A stretch of 64,000 nucleotides of DNA from Sphingomonadaceae bacterium (GCA_024236155.1 JACKLA010000001.1:186001-250000); one strand, 5' to 3'; shown: positions 24,625 through 36,125, counted from the first letter of the stretch. The notes: generated from the sequence alone by a model not told the origin. A program made the numbers and translations.

Positions 24625-25857
24625 ATGACCCGTGTGCTCCATGTCCTCGACCATTCGCTGCCGCTCCATAGCGGTTATACCTTCCGCACGCGCGCCATCC
24701 TCAAGGCCCAGCAAGGCGAAGGAATGGAAGTGCGCGGCATCACCGGGCTGCGCCATGCGTATGACGGGCCTGCAGTCGAAACAGTCGATGGCCTGACCTT
24801 CCACCGGACGCCCGGGGAAGTCACCGGGCCAGCTGGCTTGCGTGAATGGCGCGAAATATCGGCGCTGGCGAAGGCCATCGAGCGGGTTGCACAAGAGTGG
24901 CAGCCCGACATCCTCCATGCCCATTCCCCGGCCCTGTGCGGCGAAGCTGCGCTAACGGCATCGCGCAGGCTCGGCATCCCGCTGGTCTACGAGATCCGCG
25001 CCTTCTGGGAAGACGCGGCGGTTGGCAATGGAACCGGGCGCGAGGGCTCGGTCAAATACCGCCTTACCCGGGCGATGGAAAACCATGTGGTCGGCGGGGC
25101 CGATGCTGTGTTCACCATCTGCAACGGCCTGCGCGACGACCTGATCGAGCGTGGCTTCGATGGCGGCAAGATCGGCATTTCGCCCAACGGCGTCGACCTC
25201 GCGCTGTTCGGCGATCCGCCGCCGCGCGACGATGCGCTCGCCGCAGAACTGGGCATCGGTAACGGCGAACCAGTGATTGGCTTCATCGGCAGCTTCTACG
25301 ATTATGAGGGGCTGGACGACCTGATCGCCGCATTGCCGACCCTGCGCCGGTTGCAGCCGGGCGCAAAACTGCTGCTGGTCGGCGGCGGGCCGCGCGAAAA
25401 CGCCCTCAAGGCGCAGGCTGCCGACTCACCGCCGCGCGATGCAATCCTGTTCACCGGGCGGGTCCCGCATGACCAGGTCGAGCGGTACTATTCGCTGGTC
25501 GATGTGCTGGCCTACCCTCGCAAACGCAGCCGCCTGACCGACCTGGTCACGCCGCTCAAGCCGCTCGAGGCGATGGCGCAGCGCCGGATCGTTGCTGCAT
25601 CGGATGTCGGCGGGCACCGCGAACTGATCGAAGACGGCGTTTCGGGCGTGCTCTTCCCGGCAGACGACCCCGCAGGCTGCGCAGCAGCCCTGTCCGATCT
25701 GATCGACGAACGCGCCGATTGGGATGCCATGCGCGAGCGCGCCCGCCACCATGTTGCCGAGCGGCACGACTGGGCCAGGAACATTCATCGTTATCAAAGC
25801 GTTTACCATCATTTGCTAGCCCGTGGAGCCAATGGGGGAATTTCCGCTGCCGCCTGA
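24625..25857 (+). CDS. Glycosyltransferase, exosortase-A (XrtA) system type
   Basis: A 410-residue GT-B fold glycosyltransferase (GT4 type) from ATG 24625; a GTG at 24607 is also in frame. The N-terminus RVLHVLDHSLPLHSGYTFRT is the hallmark of the exosortase-A-associated glycosyltransferase family. The donor-binding domain shows ISPNGVDLALFG, IGFIGSFYDYEGLDDLI, LLLVGGGPRENAL and the EX7E-like PLKPLEAMAQRRIVAASDVGG. It likely adds a sugar during exopolysaccharide or lipid-linked glycan assembly on the cytoplasmic face. It is divergent from the O-ligase-like gene with 57 bases between starts. Confidence 0.9.
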   Translation: MTRVLHVLDHSLPLHSGYTFRTRAILKAQQGEGMEVRGITGLRHAYDGPAVETVDGLTFHRTPGEVTGPAGLREWREISALAKAIERVAQEWQPDILHAHSPALCGEAALTASRRLGIPLVYEIRAFWEDAAVGNGTGREGSVKYRLTRAMENHVVGGADAVFTICNGLRDDLIERGFDGGKIGISPNGVDLALFGDPPPRDDALAAELGIGNGEPVIGFIGSFYDYEGLDDLIAALPTLRRLQPGAKLLLVGGGPRENALKAQAADSPPRDAILFTGRVPHDQVERYYSLVDVLAYPRKRSRLTDLVTPLKPLEAMAQRRIVAASDVGGHRELIEDGVSGVLFPADDPAGCAAALSDLIDERADWDAMRERARHHVAERHDWARNIHRYQSVYHHLLARGANGGISAAA

Positions 25858-28003
25858 GGCCGCGAAATACGCCAAAACAACGGGGGCAAGTGCCGCAGTG
25901 AGCAAGAAGAAAGCCAAATCCGGGAAGCAGCTGCCGATCAGCGCCCATCCGGCGTTTCCGGCTGTCGTCGCGCTGTGGTTTGCGGCGCTGCTCGGCCTCG
26001 GCTGCCTGGTCGTGCCCGTGGTGCTGTTCGAATCCCTGTTCAGCGCAACGGGCATTGCCAGTGTCGTTCCCGCCGCTGCAGCTCCGCTCGGACCTACGGC
26101 GCGTATCCTTATCGCGCTGGTCGCCGCACTGGGCGGTGCCGGTGTCGGACTCTACCTCGCGCGCAAGGTTGCAGCATCGAGCGGTACGGCAAAGGCCCCG
26201 CGCAAACGCGAGTTTGCCGCGTCTGAGGCTGAACCGGCGGAAGCGCCAAAACGGCCCATTTCGGCTCGCGAAGAACTCGGCTCCGACAGCCTCGACGAGC
26301 CCGTCACCGATGAATCGGAAATGGCACCGCAGGCACCGGCTCCCATGCCCGGACGCCGCCGGGCACTGTCGGTGACCGACGAAAACGAGCGCAGCGAATA
26401 TCTCGATTCCGTGCCGCTCCCGGGCGGCGACGTGTCGATCGACGACGATCATTTCGATCGCTTCCGTCGGCAGGACGATGCGCTCGACCTGCATGAATTT
26501 GCAGCGGACGAGGATGAGCACGAACACGAACGCGAAGAACAGGAACTGCTCCGCACACTTTCTCTCGCGCGCAATGCGGTGACCGATGCCTCGCCCGATA
26601 CCGCTGCACCCGATCACGCTGCACCAGAGCCTGCAGTGACCGAACCCGCTGCACCTCGTTCGTTCGACGCTCAGCTGCAGGCGAAAACCCCGCCGAGCTT
26701 CGGCACCAAGGCTGTAGCCGACGCCCCACTGCCGTTCGAGGCCGGTGAACACGGCGAATCCCATTCCGGCCCGTCTGTCGATGGCCCGGCCGCCAGCAAT
26801 CCAATCGAAAGCCTGCAAGAGGAAGCCTCTGCCATGACCAACAACGATCGCCCCGAAGGCGAGGCGGCCTACAACCCGCTGGCGGGGCTTGCTGCGCCTG
26901 CCGGAGAACCGGCGGTCGCCTTCCGCGCCCCGGTCCTTCCCGAAGGAAACGGCGACGGCACCGCTCAACAGGCACCCGCTGCGCCTTTTGCCAACCCCGT
27001 CGCTGCGTCCGCAGATCCTGCGCCAGCCGCTTTCGCCGCTCCCCAGCCTGCCGCACAGGCAGCAGAACAGCCCTTGCAGGAACTGGGCATGGTCGAGCTG
27101 GTCGAACGCTTTGCTCGCGCATTGCAGGGATCGGGCGCATCCACCACGCCGATGACAGCCCCCGTGCCCCAGGTCGCAGATGCTGCTGCCCCGGCATACG
27201 CACCGGCTCCAGCACCATCCTTCGCTGCCGCACCGCTGGTATCGCCTGCAGCAATGCCAGCACCGCACTTTGCCGCTACTGCCGAGAGCGAAGCGCTGCC
27301 GGTTGCACAGCCAGCCTTTGTCGCCCCCGAACCGGCACCAGCTGCCGCAACCGCCAGTAGCCCCATGGTCTTCCGGCGCCAGCTTAATGCCGAAACGGAA
27401 GTGGACCAGACGCCCGCCAGCGCGCCCGTACAGGAACCCGCTGCCTCCGCAGTGCCACAGGCCCTGAGGCCATTTGCGCCGAGCGAGGTCGAAAGCGACG
27501 AAGACGAAGAGGCCGCGCCGCTCGGTCTTTCGCTTCCGGCCTTCTCCGCTCCTGCGGCGGGGTCTGCGGCAGCACCCGCATCGATCCCCACCGCATTCGA
27601 GGCACCGAGCCCGTTGGATGCGGCAAGCGATGCCGACAGTGACGGCGAAGATGATCCGGAAAGCGAAGCCTACTCATCGCTGCTCAGCATGAAAGGTCGC
27701 TTCGGTTCGCCGCAGCCCTTCGTGCGGATCGATGATGACGACAGCGATGTTCCCGAACAGCCGGTCGTCGTATTCCCCGGCCAGGACAATCGCCGTGCCG
27801 AACCCGCAAGCGATGGCCCGAGCCGCGATCCGCTGGCAACGCCGCCAGCCGCATCCACTGCTGCGACCTTCCGCCCGTTCGACGGACCCGCGCCGGCTGC
27901 AGCACCGGGCGCGACGCCTGCCCCGCACGCCAATGCCGGCGAGACCGAGCGCGCATTGCGTGAGGCTCTCGAAAAGCTCCAGCGCATGTCGGGCACTGGC
28001 TGA
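25832..28003 (+). CDS. Long Ala/Pro/Glu-rich membrane-anchored protein
   Basis: About 723 residues. Two hydrophobic spans (about 42-70, VVALWFAALLGLGCLVVPVV, and 88-112, RILIALVAALGGAGVGLYLA) anchor an otherwise disordered, repetitive, acidic region rich in PAAP, APAPAP and EPA. Scattered ordered-looking pieces are ELGMVELVERFARALQG (about 413), LLSMKGRFGSPQPFVRIDD (about 615-635) and a final helix (TERALREALEKLQRM). Starts are unsure: ATG 25832 overlaps the glycosyltransferase end by 26 bases; GTG 25823 and GTG 25898 (VSKKKAKSG) are alternatives. It is probably a cell-envelope scaffolding protein; no catalytic domain is seen. A strong terminator follows. Confidence 0.8.
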   Translation: MGEFPLPPEAAKYAKTTGASAAVSKKKAKSGKQLPISAHPAFPAVVALWFAALLGLGCLVVPVVLFESLFSATGIASVVPAAAAPLGPTARILIALVAALGGAGVGLYLARKVAASSGTAKAPRKREFAASEAEPAEAPKRPISAREELGSDSLDEPVTDESEMAPQAPAPMPGRRRALSVTDENERSEYLDSVPLPGGDVSIDDDHFDRFRRQDDALDLHEFAADEDEHEHEREEQELLRTLSLARNAVTDASPDTAAPDHAAPEPAVTEPAAPRSFDAQLQAKTPPSFGTKAVADAPLPFEAGEHGESHSGPSVDGPAASNPIESLQEEASAMTNNDRPEGEAAYNPLAGLAAPAGEPAVAFRAPVLPEGNGDGTAQQAPAAPFANPVAASADPAPAAFAAPQPAAQAAEQPLQELGMVELVERFARALQGSGASTTPMTAPVPQVADAAAPAYAPAPAPSFAAAPLVSPAAMPAPHFAATAESEALPVAQPAFVAPEPAPAAATASSPMVFRRQLNAETEVDQTPASAPVQEPAASAVPQALRPFAPSEVESDEDEEAAPLGLSLPAFSAPAAGSAAAPASIPTAFEAPSPLDAASDADSDGEDDPESEAYSSLLSMKGRFGSPQPFVRIDDDDSDVPEQPVVVFPGQDNRRAEPASDGPSRDPLATPPAASTAATFRPFDGPAPAAAPGATPAPHANAGETERALREALEKLQRMSGTG

Positions 28004-28031
28004 CACCGGCCACACAGCGACCATTTCGACC

Positions 28032-28066
28032 AGACCCGTCCGGCCAGCACCGGGCGGGTCTTTTCT
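28032..28066 (+). terminator. Factor-independent terminator
   Basis: AGACCCGTCCGG, loop CCAGCA, CCGGGCGGGTCT, then TTTTCTTTC: a 12-bp stem with one G/T wobble. It is 28 bases after the stop of the Ala/Pro-rich protein and ends that transcript before gltB. Confidence 0.88.
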
Positions 28067-28251
28067 TTCGCGAACCCCAGCTAGGTTCGTGCATACGATA
28101 TCTTGCCCCTTCGCAGTTGCAAAAACCATATCCTGTCTCCATGACACAGGTTCACGACAGTTTTGCTGCGCGTGGCGGCAGGATTCGCTGCGTTTAGTGC
28201 CTGAACTTCCCGTCAGGGCGGTTCCGGCACCCGATACGATGGGGTTTGCGC

Positions 28252-31200
28252 ATGGGGTACGAGGCACCCGAAGGCCTGGATAACCAAGGCCTGTATGATC
28301 CGCGAAACGAGCATGACGCCTGCGGCGTCGGCATGGTCGCGCATATCCGGGGCGAGAAATCCCATTCGATCGTTTCGCAGGCGCTGGAAATCCTCGCCAA
28401 TCTCGACCATCGCGGTGCCGTGGGTGCCGATCCGCTGCTTGGCGATGGCGCGGGCATCCTGTTGCAGATACCCGACCAGCTGATCCGCAAATGGGCCGAT
28501 GGCGCGGGCCACGACCTCCCGCCGGCCGGGGATTATGCCGTCGCGCAATGCTTCCTCCCACAGGACGACGATGCGCGCGCTTTCGTGACCGAACAGCTCG
28601 GCAAGTTCGTCGCCAAGGAAGGCCAGCGCATCGTCGGCTGGCGCGATGTGCCCACCACGCTCGACGGGCTGGGCAAGGCGGTGATCGAGAGCATGCCGGT
28701 CATGCGCCAGTGCATCGTCGCGCGCGGTGACAATTGCGCCGACCAGGATGCGTTCGAGCGCAAGCTGATCGTGATCCGCAAGCAGACGCTCAATCCGCTG
28801 GCCAGACTGGCAGAGAAGCACGGCATGCCGGAACTGGTGAAGACCTATATTCCCAGCTTTTCAAGCCGAACCATTGTGTACAAAGGCTTGCTTCTGGCGA
28901 ACCAGGTTGGTTCGTTCTATGACGACCTGCGCGACGATGACTGCATGTCGGCGCTGGGGCTCGTCCACCAGCGCTTCTCGACCAACACTTTCCCCAGCTG
29001 GCGGCTCGCCCACCCCTATCGCTTCATGGCGCATAACGGGGAAATCAACACGGTTCGCGGCAATGTGAACTGGATGAATGCCCGCCGCCGCACGATGGAA
29101 AGCGAGCTGCTTGGCGCAGACCTCGACAAGATGTGGCCGCTGATCCCGCATGGCCAGTCGGACACTGCCTGCCTCGACAATGCGCTCGAACTGCTGCTGG
29201 CGGGCGGTTTCAGCATCAGCCACGCAATGATGATGCTGATGCCGGAGGCATGGGCCAAGGATCCGCTGATCGACCCGGCCCGCCGCGCCTTCTACGAGTA
29301 TCACGCTGCCCTGATGGAGCCGTGGGATGGCCCGGCCGCCGTTTGCTTTACCGATGGCCGCCAGATCGGTGCCTGCCTCGATCGCAACGGCTTGCGGCCC
29401 GCGCGCTATTGCGTGACGAAGGACGACCTCGTCTGCCTTTCGTCCGAAAGCGGCGTGCTGCCCTTTGCCGAGGAAGACATCACCCGCAAATGGCGCCTGC
29501 AGCCGGGCAAGATGCTGCTGATCGATCTTGGGGAAGGCCGCATCGTCGAGGATGCCGAACTCAAGGCCGATCTCGCTGCCGCGCATCCTTACGAAAAGTG
29601 GCTCGAGCAGACCCAGTACAAGCTGGAAGATCTCGACACGATCGAGCCAGAATTGTCCGAAGTGCCCGAACCTGCAACCAGCCTGCTCGATCGCCAGCAG
29701 GCCTTCGGATACACGCAGGAAGACATCTCGCGCTTCCTCGAACCGATGGGGCAGAACGGTGACGATCCGATCGGTTCGATGGGCACCGACACGCCGATTG
29801 CCGTGCTGTCGAACAAGAGCCGCCTTCTCTACGATTACTTCAAGCAGAACTTCGCGCAGGTGACCAACCCGCCGATCGACCCGATCCGCGAAGAGCTGGT
29901 GATGAGCCTGCTGTCGATGATCGGCCCGAGACCGAACCTGCTCGGGCGCGATGCGGGCACGCACAAGCGACTCGAAGTCAGCCAGCCGATCCTGACCAAC
30001 TCCGATCTCGCCAAGATCCGCTCGGTCGAGGCTGCACTGGACGGCGCATTCCGCACCGAGACGATCGACATCACCTGGGATGCGAGCACAGGTGCCGACG
30101 GGCTGGCGCTGGCGCTGAAGGAAATGTGCTGGGCCGCGACCGAGGCAGTGCTGCAGGACCACAACATCCTGATCCTGTCCGACCGGGCGCAGGGGCCGGA
30201 CCGTATCCCGATGCCCGCCGCACTCGCAACCGCTGCGGTCCACCATCACCTGGTGCGGCAGGGCCTGCGGATGCAGAGCGGGTTGGTGGTCGAAACCGGC
30301 GAAGCGCGCGAAGTGCACCACTATTGCGTGCTCGCGGGTTACGGTGCGGAAGCGATCAACCCCTATGTCGCTTTTGAAACGCTGGAGGATTTGCGCGCAC
30401 GCAAGTTCCCCGACCTCACCGCGCGCGACGTGCAGAAGAACTATATCAAGGCGGTCGGCAAGGGCATTCTCAAGGTCATGTCCAAGATGGGCATCTCGAC
30501 CTACCAGTCCTATTGCGGTGCGCAGATCTTCGACGCGGTCGGCCTCTCCAGCGAGCTGGTCGATGCCTATTTCAAGGGTACCGCGACCACCATCGAGGGC
30601 ATCGGTCTGGCCGAAGTCGCCGAAGAAGCTGTGCGGCGGCATGCCGTCGCATATGGCAACGATCCGCTCTACAAGGGCATGCTCGAAGTCGGCGGGATCT
30701 ACCAGTACCGCCTGCGCGGCGAGGACCATGCATGGACCCCGGCGAACGTCGCCCAGCTGCAGCACGCAGTGCGCGGCAACGACCCGAAGAATTACGAGGA
30801 ATTCGCCCGTTCGATCAACGAGCAATCCGAACGGCTGTTGACCATTCGCGGGCTGATGGAACTCAAGCCCGCCGACCAGCCCTTGTCGCTCGATGAGGTC
30901 GAACCGGCGGTCGATATCGTCAAGCGGTTTGCCACCGGCGCGATGAGCTTCGGTTCGATCAGCCACGAGGCGCACTCGACACTCGCCATCGCGATGAACC
31001 GCATTGGCGGCCGCTCCAACACCGGCGAAGGCGGCGAGGAAGTCGAACGCTTTTCTCCCATGCCCAATGGCGACACGATGCGCAGCCGGATCAAGCAGGT
31101 CGCTTCGGGCCGCTTCGGGGTGACGACCGAATATCTCGTCAATTCGGACGATATCCAGATCAAGATGGCACAGGGCGCGAAGCCCGGCGAAGGCGGCCAG

Positions 31201-32907
31201 CTGCCCGGCCACAAGGTCGACAAGCGGATCGGCGCGGTGCGCCATTCGACCCCGGGTGTCGGCCTGATCTCTCCGCCGCCGCACCACGATATCTACTCGA
31301 TCGAAGACCTCGCGCAGCTGATCCATGACCTCAAGAATGTGCAGCCTTCGGCGCGTATTTCTGTCAAGCTGGTGTCCGAAGTCGGCGTCGGAACGGTCGC
31401 GGCGGGCGTTTCCAAGTGCAAGGCCGACCATGTCACGATTTCGGGCTACGAAGGCGGTACCGGCGCTTCGCCGCTAACCTCGCTGACCCACGCGGGCAGC
31501 CCCTGGGAAATCGGTCTTGCCGAAACGCAGCAGACGCTGCTGCTCAACGATCTGCGCAGCCGCATCGCGGTGCAGGTCGATGGCGGGCTGCGCACCGGGC
31601 GCGACGTCGCCATCGGCGCGCTGCTCGGCGCGGACGAGTTCGGTTTCGCCACTGCCCCGCTGATCGCTGCGGGCTGCATCATGATGCGCAAGTGCCATCT
31701 CAACACCTGCCCGGTCGGCGTCGCGACGCAGGACCCCGTGCTGCGCGCGCGCTTCACCGGCCAGCCCGAACATGTCATCAACTATTTCTTCTTCGTCGCC
31801 GAGGAACTGCGCCAGATCATGGCGGAAATGGGTTTCCGCACGGTCGAGGAAATGGTCGGCCGTGTCGACCGGATCGACATGCGCCGGGTGGAACGACACT
31901 GGAAGGCGCATGGGGTGGACCTCAAGCGCATCCTGCACCCGATCGAGCTGCCGGAAGATCGCAAGCTCTACCACACGGAAACGCAGGATCACGGCCTCGC
32001 CAACGCGCTCGACATCGAGCTGATCGAGGCCTGCAAGCCCGCGATCCAGTCCGGCCAGCCGATCGAGATCACACGCGAAGTCCGCAATGTGAACCGCACG
32101 GTCGGCGCCATGCTGTCAGGCGAAGTCGCGCGCGCGCATGGCCATGGCGGGCTGTCGCCCGACACCATCCGGATCAACTTTACCGGTGTTGCGGGGCAAA
32201 GCTTCGGCGCCTGGCTGGCCCATGGCGTGACCATCAGCCTGACCGGCGATGCCAACGACTATGTCGGCAAGGGCCTGTCGGGCGGGCGGATCATCGTGCG
32301 CCAACCCGATGATGTATCGCGCGAGCCGACCGAGAATATCATCGTCGGCAACACAGTGCTTTACGGCGCGATTTCGGGTGAAGCCTATTTCAACGGCGTT
32401 GCTGGCGAACGCTTTGCCGTGCGCAATTCGGGCGCGGTTGCAGTGGTCGAAGGTACCGGCGACCATGGCTGCGAATATATGACCGGCGGCGTCGTCTGCG
32501 TGCTCGGCAAGACGGGGCGCAACTTTGCAGCGGGGATGAGCGGCGGCGTGGCCTATGTCTACGACCCCGATGGCGAATTTGCGCAGCTGTGCAACCCGGC
32601 GCAGGTCGATCTTGAAGCCGTGTCGGCCAAACCCGACGAGGATGAGGGAACCGGCCTGCCCAAGCAGCGCCCGGTCAGCGTCAACGACCTCGGCATGGGC
32701 GACATGCTGCGCCACGATGCAGAACGCCTCAAGATCCTCGTCGAGCGGCACAAGCTCCACACCGGCTCTGCGCGGGCGAGCGAGTTGCTGGCGGATTGGG
32801 ACAATGCAATCGGCAAGTTCGTCAAGGTCATGCCCACAGATTATCGCCGCGCGCTGCAGGCGCTCGAGGCCGAGCGGAACGAAGCCGCCTCGGTGGCAGC
32901 GGAATAG
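28252..32907 (+). CDS. gltB: Glutamate synthase (NADPH) large subunit
   Basis: A 1551-residue enzyme that joins glutamine and 2-oxoglutarate into two glutamates. The N-terminal amidotransferase Cys is at about residue 24 (HDACGVGMV), so a propeptide of about 23 residues is cut off, as in the family. The FMN synthase domain, the [3Fe-4S] cluster CHLNTCPVGVATQDP (about 1148) and the C-terminal beta-helix (GVAGERFAVRNSGAVAVVEG) follow in order. The start is ATG 28252; a TTG at 28246 is also in frame. It is followed 12 bases later by gltD, so the two subunits are made together. The 185 bases before it carry no obvious riboswitch. Confidence 0.98.
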   Translation: MGYEAPEGLDNQGLYDPRNEHDACGVGMVAHIRGEKSHSIVSQALEILANLDHRGAVGADPLLGDGAGILLQIPDQLIRKWADGAGHDLPPAGDYAVAQCFLPQDDDARAFVTEQLGKFVAKEGQRIVGWRDVPTTLDGLGKAVIESMPVMRQCIVARGDNCADQDAFERKLIVIRKQTLNPLARLAEKHGMPELVKTYIPSFSSRTIVYKGLLLANQVGSFYDDLRDDDCMSALGLVHQRFSTNTFPSWRLAHPYRFMAHNGEINTVRGNVNWMNARRRTMESELLGADLDKMWPLIPHGQSDTACLDNALELLLAGGFSISHAMMMLMPEAWAKDPLIDPARRAFYEYHAALMEPWDGPAAVCFTDGRQIGACLDRNGLRPARYCVTKDDLVCLSSESGVLPFAEEDITRKWRLQPGKMLLIDLGEGRIVEDAELKADLAAAHPYEKWLEQTQYKLEDLDTIEPELSEVPEPATSLLDRQQAFGYTQEDISRFLEPMGQNGDDPIGSMGTDTPIAVLSNKSRLLYDYFKQNFAQVTNPPIDPIREELVMSLLSMIGPRPNLLGRDAGTHKRLEVSQPILTNSDLAKIRSVEAALDGAFRTETIDITWDASTGADGLALALKEMCWAATEAVLQDHNILILSDRAQGPDRIPMPAALATAAVHHHLVRQGLRMQSGLVVETGEAREVHHYCVLAGYGAEAINPYVAFETLEDLRARKFPDLTARDVQKNYIKAVGKGILKVMSKMGISTYQSYCGAQIFDAVGLSSELVDAYFKGTATTIEGIGLAEVAEEAVRRHAVAYGNDPLYKGMLEVGGIYQYRLRGEDHAWTPANVAQLQHAVRGNDPKNYEEFARSINEQSERLLTIRGLMELKPADQPLSLDEVEPAVDIVKRFATGAMSFGSISHEAHSTLAIAMNRIGGRSNTGEGGEEVERFSPMPNGDTMRSRIKQVASGRFGVTTEYLVNSDDIQIKMAQGAKPGEGGQLPGHKVDKRIGAVRHSTPGVGLISPPPHHDIYSIEDLAQLIHDLKNVQPSARISVKLVSEVGVGTVAAGVSKCKADHVTISGYEGGTGASPLTSLTHAGSPWEIGLAETQQTLLLNDLRSRIAVQVDGGLRTGRDVAIGALLGADEFGFATAPLIAAGCIMMRKCHLNTCPVGVATQDPVLRARFTGQPEHVINYFFFVAEELRQIMAEMGFRTVEEMVGRVDRIDMRRVERHWKAHGVDLKRILHPIELPEDRKLYHTETQDHGLANALDIELIEACKPAIQSGQPIEITREVRNVNRTVGAMLSGEVARAHGHGGLSPDTIRINFTGVAGQSFGAWLAHGVTISLTGDANDYVGKGLSGGRIIVRQPDDVSREPTENIIVGNTVLYGAISGEAYFNGVAGERFAVRNSGAVAVVEGTGDHGCEYMTGGVVCVLGKTGRNFAAGMSGGVAYVYDPDGEFAQLCNPAQVDLEAVSAKPDEDEGTGLPKQRPVSVNDLGMGDMLRHDAERLKILVERHKLHTGSARASELLADWDNAIGKFVKVMPTDYRRALQALEAERNEAASVAAE

Positions 32908-32919
32908 GGAGCAGGGAAC

Positions 32920-34356
<1,437 letters not shown>

Positions 34357-34434
34357 CGCTTTTTTCCGGGCGGGTCAGCACAGAGGCCAATCCCGGGCCG
34401 TGTCGCATTTATACAATTTTTCCGAAGCGTGGTT

Positions 34435-35250
34435 TCAGGGTGTTTCGGCCAGCGCAGAAACCTCGGTCGCGCAGTCCGCTTCGACGGGTACGGCACTGGC
34501 GAGGCTCTCGGCCTCTGCCTTGGCCGCCTCGAGATCGGCCCGGAAGGAAGGGTCCGCCATCAACCGGGCGAAAGTGGCGCTTGCGATCACTCTCCCTTCC
34601 TCGACATCGCTGGTCCAGTGGACATTGCACACCGCACGACTGGTGCCATAGGCGCGCCCGCGCGCAACCAGCTGAGTCGCGCGATCGGGGAACACGCTGG
34701 CAAGAACGAGACCGGTGCCATAACCGATCGCGCTATGGCCCGACGGGTAGGACCCGTTCCCGCGCAGATCGGCCTCATCCAGCGGTGTGCAGCTGGGCGC
34801 CCCGTTCACCATGAAGGGCCTCTCGCGCATGTAGAGTTTCTTCACCCCGCTGGTCGACATGCCGAAATCCGTCCCTGCCCGGCGAAGCAGCTGCGCAAGC
34901 CTGGGCGTGTCGCTGTCGCTTATCACCCGACCGGCGGCACAGGAGAAGGCGCGGGTAAACCAGCCGGGCCCAAGGTCGGCATCGCTTGCGGCAAGCTCCC
35001 ACCGCGCGCTGCCCGCCAATGCGAGATAGGCGGTGCTGTCGGCCGCATCGCGCATCGCACGCGCCGAACCTTCCGCCGGGGCCGCAGGGGCAAGCAACTC
35101 ACCCTGGGGGAGCGGCCCGCCGATATAGGGCTGGCCCAGATCGTATTTCACCGGCGCTTCTTCGGCTGAAGCTTGCGGTTGCTGGACCGCTGAACAGGCC
35201 ATCACCGGCAGCATCAGGCTGGCCGCGATCCTTAAATCCCGTTTGCGCAT
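34435..35250 (-). CDS. Class A acid phosphatase / PAP2-family phosphatase, exported
   Basis: A 271-residue phosphatase from ATG 35250 behind GGAAGG; a longer frame to 35316 has no start signal. The signal peptide ends near MLPVMACSAV, where VMAC could be a lipobox. The three PAP2 blocks are complete: KKLYMRERPF (about 138), GSYPSGHSAIGYGTG (about 166-180) and SRAVCNVHWTSDVEEG (about 204-219), which matches the class A nonspecific acid phosphatases rather than lipid phosphatases. It would hydrolyse phosphomonoesters outside the inner membrane. Additional Cys (SCAAG, APSCTP, CNVH, ADCAT) may form disulfides. It converges on gltD. Confidence 0.92.
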   Translation of the reverse strand: MRKRDLRIAASLMLPVMACSAVQQPQASAEEAPVKYDLGQPYIGGPLPQGELLAPAAPAEGSARAMRDAADSTAYLALAGSARWELAASDADLGPGWFTRAFSCAAGRVISDSDTPRLAQLLRRAGTDFGMSTSGVKKLYMRERPFMVNGAPSCTPLDEADLRGNGSYPSGHSAIGYGTGLVLASVFPDRATQLVARGRAYGTSRAVCNVHWTSDVEEGRVIASATFARLMADPSFRADLEAAKAEAESLASAVPVEADCATEVSALAETP

Positions 35251-35367
35251 CACACCTTCCCCTTTTCCGACATGTCCAACATGCCCTGCATGCACCCGGA
35301 TGCATTGCCTGCGCAATCCGGAACTCGGTTCACATCCCTGCCCTCGACTGCCCCGCCCCCGACTGCC

Positions 35368-36045
35368 CTACCAATCGATCGGCGACCGGCCATTTCCGGA
35401 AAGAAAGGCATTGATCTGGCTGAAAGGCCTCGAGCCAAAGAACCCGCGATGCGCCGAGAGCGGGCTGGGATGCGGACTCTTCAGGACCAGGTGCCTGCCC
35501 GATTGCGCAATCGCCGGGATGCGCGCCGCCTTGCCCTGCGCATGGCTGCCCCACAGCACGAAAGCTGTCGGCTCTGCACGTTCCGCCACGGCGGCGACGC
35601 AGGCATCGGTGATCGCATCCCAGCCCTTGCCCGCATGGCTGCCTGCCTTGTGCGCCTCGACCGTCAGCGAATTGTTGAGCAGCAGCACGCCCTGCCGCGC
35701 CCAGTGTTCCAGATTGCCATGCCCCGGTGACGCGACGCCCTGATCGCTCTGCAATTCCTTGTAGATATTGACCAGTGACGGCGGCATTTTCACCCCTTCG
35801 GGCACAGAAAAGCAAAGGCCATGCGCCTGCCCCGGGCCATGATAGGGATCCTGCCCGAGAATCACGACTTTCACCGTATCGAGCGGCGTCAGTTCGAGCG
35901 CCCGCAGCCGCGATCCGCGCGGCGGGTAGACCTGCTTGCCTGCCGCTTCTTCCGCCTTCAGCCAGCCGCCCAGCCTGCGCGCGTCGGGAGTCGCCAGAAC
36001 CGGATCGAGCACCGCTTTCCAGCTTTCGGGTATCGCCTCGCTCAT
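35368..36045 (-). CDS. ung: Uracil-DNA glycosylase
   Basis: A 225-residue base-excision repair enzyme that removes uracil from DNA. The water-activating motif GQDPYHGPGQAHGLCFSV is at about 64-81, and the uracil-recognising leucine loop HPSPLSAHRGFFGSRPF is at about 190-206. VLLLNNSLTVEAHKAGSH is also family-typical. Length and motif spacing are normal. It is divergent from rnd, with 80 bases between starts. Confidence 0.98.
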   Translation of the reverse strand: MSEAIPESWKAVLDPVLATPDARRLGGWLKAEEAAGKQVYPPRGSRLRALELTPLDTVKVVILGQDPYHGPGQAHGLCFSVPEGVKMPPSLVNIYKELQSDQGVASPGHGNLEHWARQGVLLLNNSLTVEAHKAGSHAGKGWDAITDACVAAVAERAEPTAFVLWGSHAQGKAARIPAIAQSGRHLVLKSPHPSPLSAHRGFFGSRPFSQINAFLSGNGRSPIDW

Positions 36046-36125
36046 CGTGCCCGGATACCGGCTGGCGGCGTGCGGTTCCAGCGCCCCTTCCCTCCAATCC
36101 CCAATCGGCCTAAGGGCTGGGGCCT

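Noticed and set aside
28861..31431. A very long open frame (about 850 codons) on the minus strand inside gltB
   Set aside because: It is the antisense of a highly conserved enzyme in G+C-rich DNA; the translation shows no domain, low Lys and high His/Arg/Val, typical of a shadow frame.
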